A stretch of DNA of 64,000 nt from Anisakis pegreffii (lineage: Eukaryota > Nematoda > Chromadorea > Rhabditida > Anisakidae): contig JAPYMA010001250.1 in assembly GCA_035041965.1 (NCBI GenBank), forward strand, positions 34,902 through 98,901. Direction: 5' to 3'. This document shows, piece after piece, positions 49,862 to 60,904 of the stretch. The notes beneath the pieces are model-generated. The model was not told the origin of the DNA. It searched no databases and saw only the letters and a program-made list of their open reading frames with translations. The translations under genes were made by a program, and so were the position numbers. Numbering within the stretch: position 1 is the stretch's first letter; each line of letters begins with the position of its first letter.

Positions 49862-51893
49862 TTAGGCAATTCTACTATTTGTTCTTCTTCGTCTTTGTTC
49901 ACTGGTGTCTTCTTTGGCTTCCTCATAAGACTTGCCCTCAATCGTGCAATGAAACCAGCCGGTTTTGCAGCCTTCAACATGCCATTCATTAATCTAACAG
50001 GTTCGATCGCATTTCAGCTTACAAATTTTCAATCGTAAGAAATTCATCCGAACTTCAAAAGTTCCAGTATATAATTTTGCTCATTTCAAATCCATTAATC
50101 CACTTGAACGCAAGATTATACATAATGTACGATTCACTTTCATGGCAAAATGTGAACTCGAATAATCGAATAAAGTGAGGTTTGTTGCCAACCTGATTCG
50201 ATTGCGGTTCGAAGATGGCTGGATTATGAGTTAGGTGGGTTGAATCTGGATATTGTTCGTCGGTGTAGATGGTTTCATCTACGACATGATAGCAACTACC
50301 GTAGAACGGATGATGATTACGGCAATCATAGAACGGAGACTGCGGGTCAGCTTGTGGAGAGTGAAACTCGGATTGACGGAAATTTGTCGGATATGAAATG
50401 GGTCTCTCACGAACCACTGGTCGCACCGTGGCTCGTTGACGACACACAGGTTGCTGAGGGTCATCGGGAGAGTGCAGAGGAGTGGATGAATGAATTGGTT
50501 GGGCGTTTATTGGTTGACCGAGATCGGATGTGTCATTTTGAGCGGTTTTTGCTGAGTCATTCCACGAATTCGACGCAAGTCGTATGGAATCGAATTGTGG
50601 ATAAGGTTGGTGCTGTTGTTGTTGTTGTTGTGTTACTGTTTGCAGTGGGACTGCAGTTGACTGAACAGTGGCTCTGGCTGTTGCGGGGTATTTTTGCATA
50701 CGATACTGTTGGTAGGTGATGGTGGGTTGTGGCGATGAACTGAAACGTTGGCTGCCATCAATGTATTCAGCAATTTGGCCGAATTGTTCGGTCATTGTCG
50801 GGCTGTTCGAGGATGCTTGATGCTGCGTTTTGCGATCAACATTCGGATTTGTTTGGGGATACTGAAAAAATTGTTGTCGTTGTTGTTGGTTCGGTGAGGG
50901 TATTTGAATGGTTTTCGTGGTGGTGTAGGTAGATTGGGGCGTTGGTGGCTTTTGAGGGGACATTGGGAATTGAGTGGACTGTGGTGTTTGTGGTGTTTCG
51001 GATGAACGTGACTGTACGGCTCGTGGTGCAGGTGAGAGTGTTGATTCAGGCGATTCAAGCGATGAGAGGTCTAAGGTGGGCGAGTGATAGAGTGAAACCG
51101 TGGGATCGGGAGATTTTGCAAACGGAGTGGTCGAATCGGGCGATCGGGCAGGTGGAACGGTTGGGTCGGGACTTTTTTGGAGAAGGGCTATCGGCGCTGA
51201 GCGGGTCTGATTATTATTAGGGTGGGGTAGGTTTTCATAAACGACAGAGGATTGCATGACTGACGGGCGTGATACTGGCGATGACATTTGGGAGTGCTCT
51301 TGTGAGATGGATGAGGTTTGCGTGTAGTATGACGGATTTGCAGAGCTTTCGTTGGGCTGAGGTTCCGGATAATAGTTCTGGACTTGTCGCGACGGTAGAG
51401 AAAGATCGAACTGAAGCGATTGGGGTGATTGTGGAGAACCTGAACGTGTTGATGAGGATCTATTCCAGGAGGCCTTCCGCTCGGAATTGCTTCTATCCAG
51501 CTGTTTTCGTTGTTCTCTTTCTTGCTGCTTACGTTTCTTTGTCTCCTCTTTGATTCGTTTATTCTCTTCTTTCAACCTTTTCTCCACTTCTTCTTTTTCT
51601 CTCTTATGCCGCTCTTTTTTTATAGTCTCCTCCTCTTTGACTCTCTTCTTCTCCATTTTCAACTTGTTTTTCTGTTCTTCTCGCGAACGTCTCTCATTTG
51701 TCAGCATCATGGATCTTTCCTGATTATCCAACTCAAATTCATGATTAAATTGCAATTTTCCGGTTCTGAATTCAGCCACTGGTTGAATGATTTCATCAAT
51801 ATCTCGTCCAATCTCGTTGAGATTCAAGTTCAGACCCATATCCATCTTTAGAATTGATCGTCGCTTGCTCTCGGTGCTGTTTATACCAACCAT
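49862..51893 (-). CDS. Gene C: long disordered protein with charged coiled coil
   Basis: Two exons, 51893-50193 and 49993-49862 (TAA), join in phase 0 (donor GTTGGC, acceptor CCTGTTAG), giving 610 residues. The first exon is the longest open frame in the window. Residues about 60-140 are extremely Lys/Glu/Arg-rich (KRVKEEETIKKERHKREKEE) and should form a long helix or coiled coil. Residues about 150-500 are Ser/Pro/Gln/Thr-rich and disordered, with a triplicated SPDPT/SPDST motif near 240-275 and a short polyGln run. The C-terminal part is different and more conserved-looking: NHHPFYGSCYHVVDETIYTD, then the last exon INEWHVEGCKTGWFHCTIEG. I chose ATG 51893 because the open frame before it lacks an ATG. 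It may be a scaffold or adaptor; no family is recognised. It starts 465 bases after gene D ends, on the same strand. Confidence 0.75.
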
Positions 51894-52043
51894 TTTGTTC
51901 GTCTCCTTCAATGAATTCGATTTATGCAAATACAGAAGAAAATTTATGCAAAGTGACTTTAAACAGGCCTTTCTTCATACGGCATCGCTAACGAGAGTAA
52001 AGCGAGTAAAATGCTGATTGTGAGATTGAAGGAGACGAACAAA
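51894..52043. repeat. Perfect 19-base inverted repeat at the gene C start
   Basis: TTTGTTCGTCTCCTTCAAT at 51894-51912 and its exact reverse complement at 52025-52043 flank 112 bases. The inner copy abuts the ATG of gene C on the minus strand. Confidence 0.95.
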
Positions 52044-52244
52044 GCTTCTGACAACAACGATGATCGGTAATGATTTCTATGTACATAGGGCAAATTTGAT
52101 TTATTGTGGATGATACTTGATGAAACTTTAAAAATGCTCAACTAACTGATTTGTTGATTGATGTGATCCTGGTTTACTTCTAATAGTTTGTCACCAAGCA
52201 ACCAAGTAATGGAGATACTCTTGATGAAACAACCTACTCTAAGT

Positions 52245-52305
52245 TATTACCTACTCCCCCGACCTCCTTCCTCCAATCCCTCTCCCCCTCCCCTGTCCAC
52301 TTCAA
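52245..52305. repeat. C-rich pyrimidine tract
   Basis: About 55 bases of mostly C and T (CCTCTCCCCCTCCCCTGTCC) between genes D and C. The composition is sharply different from its surroundings. On the transcribed minus strand this is a G/A-rich tract. Confidence 0.8.
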
Positions 52306-52357
52306 ACAACTGAGTAATTGTTATAGATTGTAGAAAAGTGCATGATTGTGCTTATCG

Positions 52358-54914
52358 CTAAGCGAAGAACAATATGAAAAGCTTCACGTATTCACGTACT
52401 TGTTCACAAGCCATATTCAGCTCTCTGAACTGTTGTTGCGCCTTCGCAAATTCAATCTTATTGGTGGCGATCAACGGATAACGAGCGATGACGTTGATCT
52501 GTGGCATGATAAACTGACTCGAATAGTGAATGTACGCATTTGCTAGGTGTCGTACTGCCCATGCATACGCTATTATAGCCAGACTTGAGTGATATATCTG
52601 AATTATTACTTTATCACTCATAAATTATCAATAATTCATTGTTAAATCTTGATCAGTGAACACAGACACAGTCTTCAATTCGAGCACAACGCAAGTGGAA
52701 TTAGATGAATGTGGTAGCATTCGGTGAAATGAGATGATGAAAACCCAAAACTCAGAAAATCTCAAACATTTGTTCGAGTGTTTTTTTTCTTCAAATACAA
52801 TTATCGTGATCACCTCTTCTCGTGTTTTGCGTTTGAGTGAGAATTTATTCTGTTTCTGTGCAATTTCGTATTGTGTACGCAATATTGAGTTGAATGCATT
52901 TGTCGATGAATCGAGTGTGTAGTGAATGAGTTTGTTGAGTTCCTCACAAAACGATATCACTGACGACCAAAACAGTTTCACTTCACCCAACAGTTCAAAT
53001 CCTAAAGGTGATTTTATATAAGATACATCAATACATACAAAGTTTTCATGAAGATAGTGTCGGCGAAATATATCGAATGAGCGACTTTTGTCTTTTTAAT
53101 AGTGACCGTTAAAACAAATAAGTTCTACACGTTTTTATGGGTTCTCAAGTGATATGCGCTAACCGGCACGACCAATACTTTTCCTGCGATCATTCATCAG
53201 TCGCATTGCCTTATGAAAGTGTAGCTCAAGGGAGTGCGAATTTTTTATTGAATCTTCCACTGTGCATCGAATTTTGTTCACTTGTGCTGGGAGTTGGAAT
53301 CGAATTTGCTCTGATGAATGCTGAAAGATGACAATTCCACCAATTATTCAAGTGAATAAACATCAAATTTCTTCGGTGGTGAACTGAATGAATAAAGATG
53401 TAGGCATGAACTACCTGGTTCAGTAGTTCGAGAATGACTTCAATCGATCGCGGAATTTGGTTCATATTCTCGGCGATTGCAGCCATCGATTGATGAGCAT
53501 TTTGTTGTGCTATGCGACCTTCGTTCACAGCCTGAAGATATGTTGGGTAACCTTCAAATTTTTCCACATCAGCTCTGAAGTTGTCTGAGCAATTTGTACG
53601 AATTTTCAAATCGCAATTCTACTTCAGTCATCTGAATCTTCGTAATTTCTATCATTGACAAGTCAAATTATTATGTATTATGCCGATCATCCTTATCAAT
53701 TTAAAACGTAACCGCTTGGTTTGCGATAAGATAGAGATTCAACAAATTTCATCACAACAAAACATTGGGGTTTATATCATAATTCAGACCACGCCTTGAA
53801 ATTCTTCGTTTGTGACGAATGCTATCCCATACATGCAATCATTGGAACGTTGAATCATTTGGTAATAAGAATAATCCCAAACAAACGAGTTGTTTATTAA
53901 CCTGTGCAAGAAGTGTTTGAAGATACCCAGCGCCACCAAGATGGTATCGAGGTGCCCTGAGACTGATACCTTCACCAATGCAGACAGATGAACGATTCGA
54001 TGGTGTTAAAGAGAGCACCATCAGTTCACCTTAAATTGAATTTTGAAACTGATTTGGAGTATATTTTAGTGGAACTGTTATTTGATGGAATGAAATTGCG
54101 TTGAATTTTTTCCACTGAGAAGTGAGGAGAAGCTCTAGAACAGTAGTTCTCAACCCGTTTTGCTCCGTGGACCCCCCCCTCCCCCCACAAAATTTTAAGA
54201 TTCCCTCGTACTCTCTACATACCTCACACACCCTTCCACACTCCTCACTCATCCCATTCCATCGCATCCACCCTCACACTCGCTCCCACACAACCCCCTG
54301 TCGAGCCCCTGGCATGCCGTCTCGGATCCCCAGGGGTACATGGACCCCAGATTGAGGAACCCTGCTATAGAATAAAGTTGTGGCTCACATCAGGTTTTGT
54401 CAGGTCAGCTGTAGAAATCGCTCGATTATTTGCATGAACACTTGCAATTAATTATGAAGAATAACGAATTTATAAGTGCAGAAAGAAAGGATTCATCAGA
54501 AGCCCTTGTATAGGAGCATATTCATGAAAGGAAATTGAGGGAATTTGGTCGCAGTGAGAGAGAATTTGATGGCTCAGAAAATGTGAGTACTTGATTGGGA
54601 TTAGAATTGAGCGAAAACGCTCGGAGAACAGAATTCAAGTGTATCGCTATAGAATCAGGTTCTAGGGATATGATATGGGATAAGCAATGTGATAGACAGG
54701 CGAAAGCGGGTTTTCGGTGTGCTTTAATGCGATACGGAATTAGTGGAATACCTAAAGCCTTAATGGATGGAGGTGACTGTAGCAATAGCATCTCCCAACT
54801 GTTGTTTATGTCGATTTCATGCCATCTCTCTTGAACTGCTTTCATTTCTTCATTGAACGGATCCGACGGAACGTATGGTGGCGTCGGATTCAACGGACTT
54901 TCATCCGAACTCAT
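52358..54914 (-). CDS. Gene D: six-exon helical protein, unknown
   Basis: Exons: 54914-54752, 54029-53902, 53631-53415, 53320-53164, 53001-52814 and 52597-52358 (TAG). Acceptors include GATTTCAG (directly before ATG), TTTAAG, GATTCAG, CTTTCAG, CCTTTAG and AATTCAG; donors include GTATTC, GTTAAT, GTAGTT, GTTAGC and GTGATC. All joins are in phase, apart from one extra base inside exon 3. The product is about 363 residues. Signature stretches are SDESPLNPTPPYVPSDPF, ISLRAPRYHLGGAGYLQTLL, EGYPTYLQAVNEGRIAQQNA, MRLMNDRRKSIGRAG, SVISFCEELNKLIHYTLD and IYHSSLAIIAYAWAVRHLAN. It is predominantly helical and soluble, with one modest hydrophobic stretch near the end. It looks well conserved in style but I do not recognise it. 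Exons at 55697-55647 (LMVEALQTINVWVGRGAQ) and 57639-57522 may be its true 5' exons, since the first joins ATG 54914 in phase 0. Confidence 0.75.
54133..54372. mobile_element. hAT-type MITE with target-site duplication
   Basis: The element spans 54141-54364 (224 bases). It opens CAGTAGTTCTCAACCCG, and its other end, read in reverse complement, opens CAGGGTTCCTCAATCTG. It is flanked by eight-base duplications CTCTAGAA (54133-54140) and CTATAGAA (54365-54372), seven of eight identical, close to the nTCTAGAn preference known for hAT elements. The interior is a strand-asymmetric C/T/A-rich tract with no coding potential. It lies in intron 1 of gene D. Confidence 0.9.
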
Positions 54915-57521
54915 CTGAAATCAAATATTTTATCCGATACGTACTGTCAGGAGCAATTGAAAGTCCTGATATAGATGGAAATATTTTCGGACAGATAGAC
55001 AAATCTATAATCTTCTGCCTATGTTACGGCTCGCAACAGCTAATCATAAACACTAAATTAGAACTGAGAGCAAAACTACATCATTTGAAGTTCATGCTGG
55101 TGGGCATTCTCGTGAAAATTTTAAATGACAGCAAACTTGCAGGTTGAAATGGACAAAAGAAGTGTTTTGAACTGCTTTCAAAACGATGTTGCTTCGAATG
55201 ATAAGCAATGACGGTTTTGTGTCTATGGGCGAGAATTTGACAAACAAGCGATAGGGGAGGGTATGAGAGGTGAGTAGTGATAAACTCTGATAACGGCAAA
55301 AATAAAACGTAGCGTCGATTGTGCATGTAAATAAGATTGGATACAGTAGTTACGAATTGAAAACAGTGCACTTTTGCATTAGAAAACGTTATTGTGTTGC
55401 TTGAGATGAATCAAAATCGCGTTCTAAAGTTGATAGTTCTCCTCTTTCGCTCTTTAACTCAAAAAATCCATAAGACGAAAGAAAACAAAAAGCAATAATT
55501 TCAATATAACGTGGCCGTTCAAAAACATTATGACTCCAATTGATCAAGTCGAAAGCAAAAATTAATCTGAACAACTTAGACACATTAGAATAATTGCTAA
55601 CATTCAACTGTTCCAATTGAATAGACAAACATTCGAGACAACCTACCTGAGCACCTCTTCCCACCCAGACGTTGATTGTTTGAAGCGCTTCAACCATAAG
55701 ATCTCGTTCAGCACTTCAAACAAAATCGAAATACTGTTTGTTGCAATTACAAAAATTTAACGCTGACGATGAGTGCGTGAATAAAATTAAAACTGAATTT
55801 TATTCACGCATTGATTCTTCGAATCCAACGACTAGACGAGTACGATCACGTTTTCTGCAATACACCAATTACAATTACAAGCGTTGAAAATTGAGATTTT
55901 TAGAAGAGCCGATGATGATGTGTTGTCGCTTCACTGTTAGCAAACAGTGAAATATTGCTGAATTGTCACAAACTCTTATCAAATTCGACGCATTGTTTGT
56001 TCACTACATAATGTTTACGTTGCATGAAGCAAAAAATGATTCATCTCTTTATTATGTGAAACACAGTCGAGACACAACGCTAAAGAATGATAACGCTTCA
56101 AAACATGACGGAAATTATTGCTGATAAGGAATTCATGCATAGTAAGGGATTGATGAGCGCATGGGCATATTGTGAGCTCTCTCATTCTCTATTATTATAT
56201 GAGCAATTCTGGACCAGCTTGTGAACAGCGACCATAAACAACTGAAAAATTCATGCTTAACTTATGATCAGTGAGGGAGCTACGTGATCTATGAAGAGTC
56301 CTCTATTGTTTTTATAGCTCAAACTATGAAAACCGTGCGTCCCGTTTATTTTAATAGCTTGCATGACTTGTCAGTATATGGCTTTTCAGCAGTTGAACAT
56401 GTACTTTGCTTCTAAAGACTCCGCAACTTTAAATGGTCCACAGTACTTCAGCCTTGTATAAGTGAAAGCATCCTGCAAAGTTGATAGTGTGGACACCTTC
56501 ATCGGTAGTTGTATGTAATTACACGAATCTCAAAGATGAATTTGCTTGGAACACATCAAACAAGCTGGTGACATCAATAAGAATTAATATTAATGAAAAA
56601 AAATCGCGTAAATTGAAGAGCATTTGAAGAATCATTCGAATCGATCATCGGAATGTTAATAGGTTTTATTATCACTATTAACAAATGAGATGACAAGATC
56701 TGAATGAACCAAACAAAACACACAAAATAACTGCAAGCAACAACTTATCATCGCGTTATATATCTAAAAATAAGAACTATGACGCACCGGTGCCTCGAGA
56801 ATTTTATTATTGTACATGCAAAAAGTTTCTAAACGAAAATAAATTACCACGAAAGTTACATTACTGCATACAGATGCAAAATGAAAACGACACCAAACAA
56901 GTCGAATTCCAGTGAACTTATGAATGGAAGGGGAAACGTACAACTAAAAGATTACTTCGAAACAGATTTATACTTCGAAAAGCACTACGAAGATTTATAC
57001 GGTGTTTTTAATATTATCTTTTACGTTTTTTAATCCGTTATAATGCATTTCAGTCGGTCGTTTCATTCAACTGTTGATTCTCCCAATTTTTTAGTGATAC
57101 ACCTCATTTCATTTTTTTTTTGAGGGAATCAGTGTCATAAACTGATTTCTCTCATATTTAACTGTCACATTCATAGATTCATTATTGAATTATTTTCTTT
57201 CAATCTATCCTTTTACTGTAACCTCTAGCAATTAGCTGCCACTTTTCTGAGTTAATGCAATTACTGCTCCATATGAATATAATAGCATGAAAAGGGTGCA
57301 GTCCAACCAGGGCATCACACGGGATTATAATGTGCACTGATACGATAACATGAGAGAATACCCAGATTAACAAAGAAAATGTGCTCAACAATATTATTCT
57401 GATAAGTACGAATATAACTCATAAACTCATCGCAATTACCACCAATTAAATAACAAACAAATTAAATTATTAATTACATTAAATAAGCAAATTACAAATA
57501 AATCACAAATGAACCGCTTAC
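54915..57521. other. Upstream region of gene D with one exon candidate
   Basis: On minus, 55697-55647 reads MVEALQTINVWVGRGAQ up to donor GTAGGT in phase 0 and may be an upstream exon of gene D. The VWVGRGA word recalls gelsolin repeats, but no further gelsolin sequence follows. The rest, 55.75-57.5 kb, shows no gene. Confidence 0.4.
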
Positions 57522-57639
57522 GCACCGCAGCGGTACGTCTCGGCTCATTGCCAACAATCGGCTCGCACAGCTGTTTGCCGAATGAAAAGTACGAAAAGTG
57601 AGGGGTGGGCAAAATATTTTCACGATACGTTCCCATCAT
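57522..57639 (-). CDS. Possible 5' coding exon, CpG-richer
   Basis: From ATGATG at 57639 the minus strand reads MMGTYRENILPTPHFSYFSF, then GKQLCEPIVGNEPRRTAAV, to a donor GTAAGC in phase 1. This is a GC-rich island in AT-rich surroundings, as expected near a promoter. It may be the first exon of gene D, but the linking exon is not settled (a weak acceptor at 55705 would fit phase 1). Confidence 0.5.
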
Positions 57640-58470
57640 CGATTTCGCGCTCAAACTCGATCAGCACTGAATCATTTTAGATTCTGATTTCGGGTTAGAA
57701 TTTGGGACCCTTTTCTCGATATTTCTGACATTTACGATGTTGAATTGGTGGATTTTCGGCAAAGTTATAAGCAAAAAACCGTCAAAATTTTGCACCCAAT
57801 TTGAATAACCGCTCGAATTTGGCACGACGAAGTTTAACCGCGAAATTGAATATTGGCGTTTATCTTGATCTCGGCAATATGTTTTATGTGCACATTTATA
57901 ATATAATCACGATATTCGGGATATGTGGATGAGGTTTGCAGTCATCCGGTTTCTCCGGTTGATTCGGGACGTCTCAGGTCTTCCTTTCAGCTAATTTATA
58001 TGTTTAATTGAATTGACTTGATGTTTCGATTTAATTACTCTTTCGCCTAGTTCATTAGTCGCATTGTCACATCTTTTCAATTCAATCAATTCTTTCAATT
58101 CAATTCAATTAAACTCAGATCTTTAAATTAGTACAAATTAATTATTCTTTATTTCATTCTTTCATTTGAATCTAATTGTAATTGCTCCGACTTATATTCA
58201 TAATGAAGTATCATTACGCTCCATTACTTTTTGTTTTATTTTCTGTGATATTTGCTTTTTTTACAGATTTTTCATAATACTATCATGTTTTCATGCAATG
58301 CTGATTGGTATTTTTTATTAATTTGGATTTAAATTGTGTGTATTGAATTTGAATTAATTTTTGGTGGATATTATGCATTTGAAGGAATGTTACAATATAT
58401 TATGAAAGTAACGTTGTAAACAGCAATGATGTAAATGTGTATTATGAAAGATTTTCAATAAATAAAGATA
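57640..58470. other. No gene; probable promoter side of the 57.6 kb exon
   Basis: AT-rich with a TTCAA-type simple repeat at about 58075-58110 and several poly-T runs. No exon seen. Confidence 0.45.
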
Positions 58471-58520
58471 AATGATAAGAACTTGTGTGGCGTTACATGG
58501 AAATAAAATATCAAAATTAT

Positions 58521-59212
58521 CAAAAAAAGAGCAAAAAATTTCTCCTCTGAAAACTTCACAAAAATCCCGACCTGACCTCTCACCATCTCAAAATCCGCAT
58601 TTTCGACATATCATAGCCCAGCTTAGGATGAACATTTTTAGACTCTCCAAACGGATTTATGATGGCTTTGGCCATCTGAACAAGAATATCACAAGGAGAG
58701 CTCCGATCTGCCAGCAAAAACCTGCGTTCCGAGGCCCTAAAGGCCGCAGAAATCGTCATTTCATGATTTTTGGCCAATGGATTCATTTCTTCAATGTATC
58801 ACAGATTTGGCATCAATCGAGTTGGAATTAGGCACTTTACGCAATGTATGCAATGAAGTATGAATCAGCTCAATAGTTGTATCCATTCTTGTGTTCTGAC
58901 CGCAAAATGTGGTGCCACTGGATTTCTAAGCACCATCATAGCGGTTTCTTCCGTCCGATTTTTCAGAGGGAAACCGAAAAAACAAAACAGTTAAACATCG
59001 AGTTCGACTATTATTTTGGAGGATTTCTCTGATCTCACGTCTCTCATGCGGTCACAATTTTACGCCTTTCATCGTAGAATCGTCAAGACGAACCGATTGG
59101 TATCAATCCTATCGAAATATGAGCAACAAATCATCTTGCCAGAAACTTCACTAAAATCCTGACCATACATAGCACTTCCGACTTCATAATCCGCATTTTC
59201 GAGATAATATGC
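58521..59212. repeat. Pair of diverged direct repeats, exon-like on minus
   Basis: About 90 bases at 58521-58618 and 59121-59212 align across AACTTCAC, AAAATCC, GACC and AATCCGCATTTTCGA. On the minus strand both encode a related phrase (YVENADFEM versus YLENADYEV). The 59.1 kb copy sits in a clean open exon; the 58.5 kb copy has a four-base insertion that breaks the shared frame. Confidence 0.6.
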
Positions 59213-59291
59213 TGTTTCTATTGCCTGTTGGGTGGTGTGACCTGAGGTTTCGAAGGCTCCCACGGGAGAGGAGAAGGAAGAGTCATTTAGC
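59069..59291 (-). CDS. Probable terminal exon, unknown product
   Basis: After acceptor GGTTGTTCAG the frame runs 73 codons in phase 2 to TGA: NDSSFSSPVGAFETSGHTTQ, YYLENADYEVGSAMYGQDFS and CSYFDRIDTNRFVLTILR. It is strongly protein-like, and part of it is duplicated in degenerate form 0.6 kb away. It lies in a repeat-rich block, so a transposon origin is possible. Confidence 0.5.
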
Positions 59292-59377
59292 CTGAACAAC
59301 CTACCATTACAGTTGTCAGTGTTCCTACATGGCCATGTTCACGAACTTCATCACTCAGTTTTTAGCGGATCAAAGTA

Positions 59378-59593
59378 ATGAGGAGCATGCATGCATACTC
59401 AGAAGCGCCGACTGAAACTGTTGAACATCTCGATACGAAACCTGAATCACGTCTGCCGGAGGGAAATGCAGAGGGTTCTTTCGAAGCTGCATGCTTTCCA
59501 CAGAAGAAAAAAATTGAACATAGATCACAGACAGCAACCTTTTCTTTGCAGATTACTAAATCTCAAACAGTGATGCCCATTCTAACTCACTGA
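59378..59593 (+). CDS. Possible small ORF or exon
   Basis: From ATG, 71 codons read MRSMHAYSEAPTETVEHLDT, LPEGNAEGSFEAACFPQKKK and on to TGA. It has good codon composition, and a TTTGCAG near the end could be an acceptor. The product would be hydrophilic and unrecognised. Confidence 0.4.
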   Translation: MRSMHAYSEAPTETVEHLDTKPESRLPEGNAEGSFEAACFPQKKKIEHRSQTATFSLQITKSQTVMPILTH

Positions 59594-59973
59594 CCTCATC
59601 GTAGGATTTAAGCTAACATGCATTACACGCCAAACCATGAATGCCCTACTTGCTTTGCAGTTCCTATGCTACGCTAAATGACTAAATGCCTTTCATAGAC
59701 TCCGTCCCCTTTCTAGAGAATCTATAAGCCTGTTCGAGAATTCTTGTCTTTTTTATTATATTATCATGTTATCATGTTTTTTTGTCATATCATCAGGTTA
59801 TTCGAAATAAGCTAATTCATGGCTCGAGAATTGACTCACTATGCATGAGCTATATGTGCGATGTTCCTCAATTCATCATTACTCATCTCATTTACACTTT
59901 GCTGAATTAATGACAGTGCTCTGCATTAGTAAATTTTCTAAATGCCTTCTCCCATCGATATTTCGAGAAGCCT

Positions 59974-60361
59974 TTGAATTTCAAGTCCTCAGTTCCTAAC
60001 TATGATGTAAACAATCTTAGAACCTACACTGCACTTGAATTCACTCAAACCTATCGTCACAAAACTATAACAGTTGCTGCCATGACAATTCTAAGCCAGA
60101 CAGATCCTTACGACTCGTTGATCCTTCCAGGCGATGTCGGTGTAATGTGTGGTAACACGTGGAAAAACATTTAATACAGCTGTCGCGCCACGCACCATCG
60201 ATACTTTCAAATTTATCCAAATCTCGGCAAAAGCTTATGTCCAAGCAAGAGCATCAAAATTGAGCCTGTTTCTATCATTAGACGTCGAATTGCACCCGAG
60301 TATTTTGTGCGGGTCTCTCTACATATTTTGCAATTCTGTCTCAATCATGGAACGCCACTAA
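59974..60361 (+). pseudogene. Broken coding-like region (apparent frameshift)
   Basis: Two successive plus frames look coding and overlap. One contains TVAAMTILSQTDPYDSLILP and ends at 60174. The other starts near 60149 and reads TFNTAVAPRTIDTFKFIQIS to 60361. A one-base shift near 60150-60170 would fuse them. It is probably a decayed element or pseudogene in this repeat-rich block; the family is not recognised. Confidence 0.35.
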
Positions 60362-60904
60362 ATCATGCCCAACAATACTTCACCTCATCACGCCTGGCGC
60401 GACAGCATAAAAAACGCGGTAATGAACAACGAAAAGATGAACAAAGAGATGAAGGAACGAAAACACGAAATAATCATCACATCAGCAACAACACAAAATA
60501 ATCACGACAACAGGACAATCAAACAAATTAATACAAACAACAATTAACATATTCAAATTAACACATTTCATGCCTGTATATCTTTGCTTGCCTCCCGCCT
60601 TTCTGTTCCTCAACTTATCATCTGAGTGTTCAAATTATAAACTGTGAGAAAATCTCACAATACTACCCCAAAAATGCTGTCTCAGAAACACTTTATTGAG
60701 GAAACACATATCAGCTCATTCCAAGCCTGAGAAAACCTTATGTCAGCGGTCAAGATAATGTTTTAACCTCTATACGCAGCCCAAACCGCAGTCATCCAGT
60801 TCGATCCTGGCCCGGGACATAAGCTCTCGGAAGTTGTCAACTACTACAAACAGAAGCGATGGCGTTGAAATTTGAAGGTATTCAAATATTCCCCCCTTAA
60901 CAAA
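60362..60904. other. Repeat-block DNA with a tRNA-like promoter motif
   Basis: A box-B-like GTTCGATCC (60799-60807) lies inside an 8-base inverted repeat CTTATGTC / GACATAAG (60737-60744 and 60816-60823). The same bases also read as a protein-like frame (VIQFDPGPGHKLSEVVNYYK, stop near 60869). I cannot tell a SINE head from a terminal exon. Confidence 0.3.

Noticed and set aside
50240..50719. 159-codon plus-strand ORF, and other plus frames up to 51851.
   Set aside because: They are antisense shadows of the long Pro/Gln/Lys/Glu-rich exon of gene C, whose biased codons keep the opposite strand open.
55647..55697. VWVGRGA could mark a gelsolin/villin repeat.
   Set aside because: No other gelsolin-like sequence precedes or follows, and the exon joins gene D in phase instead.
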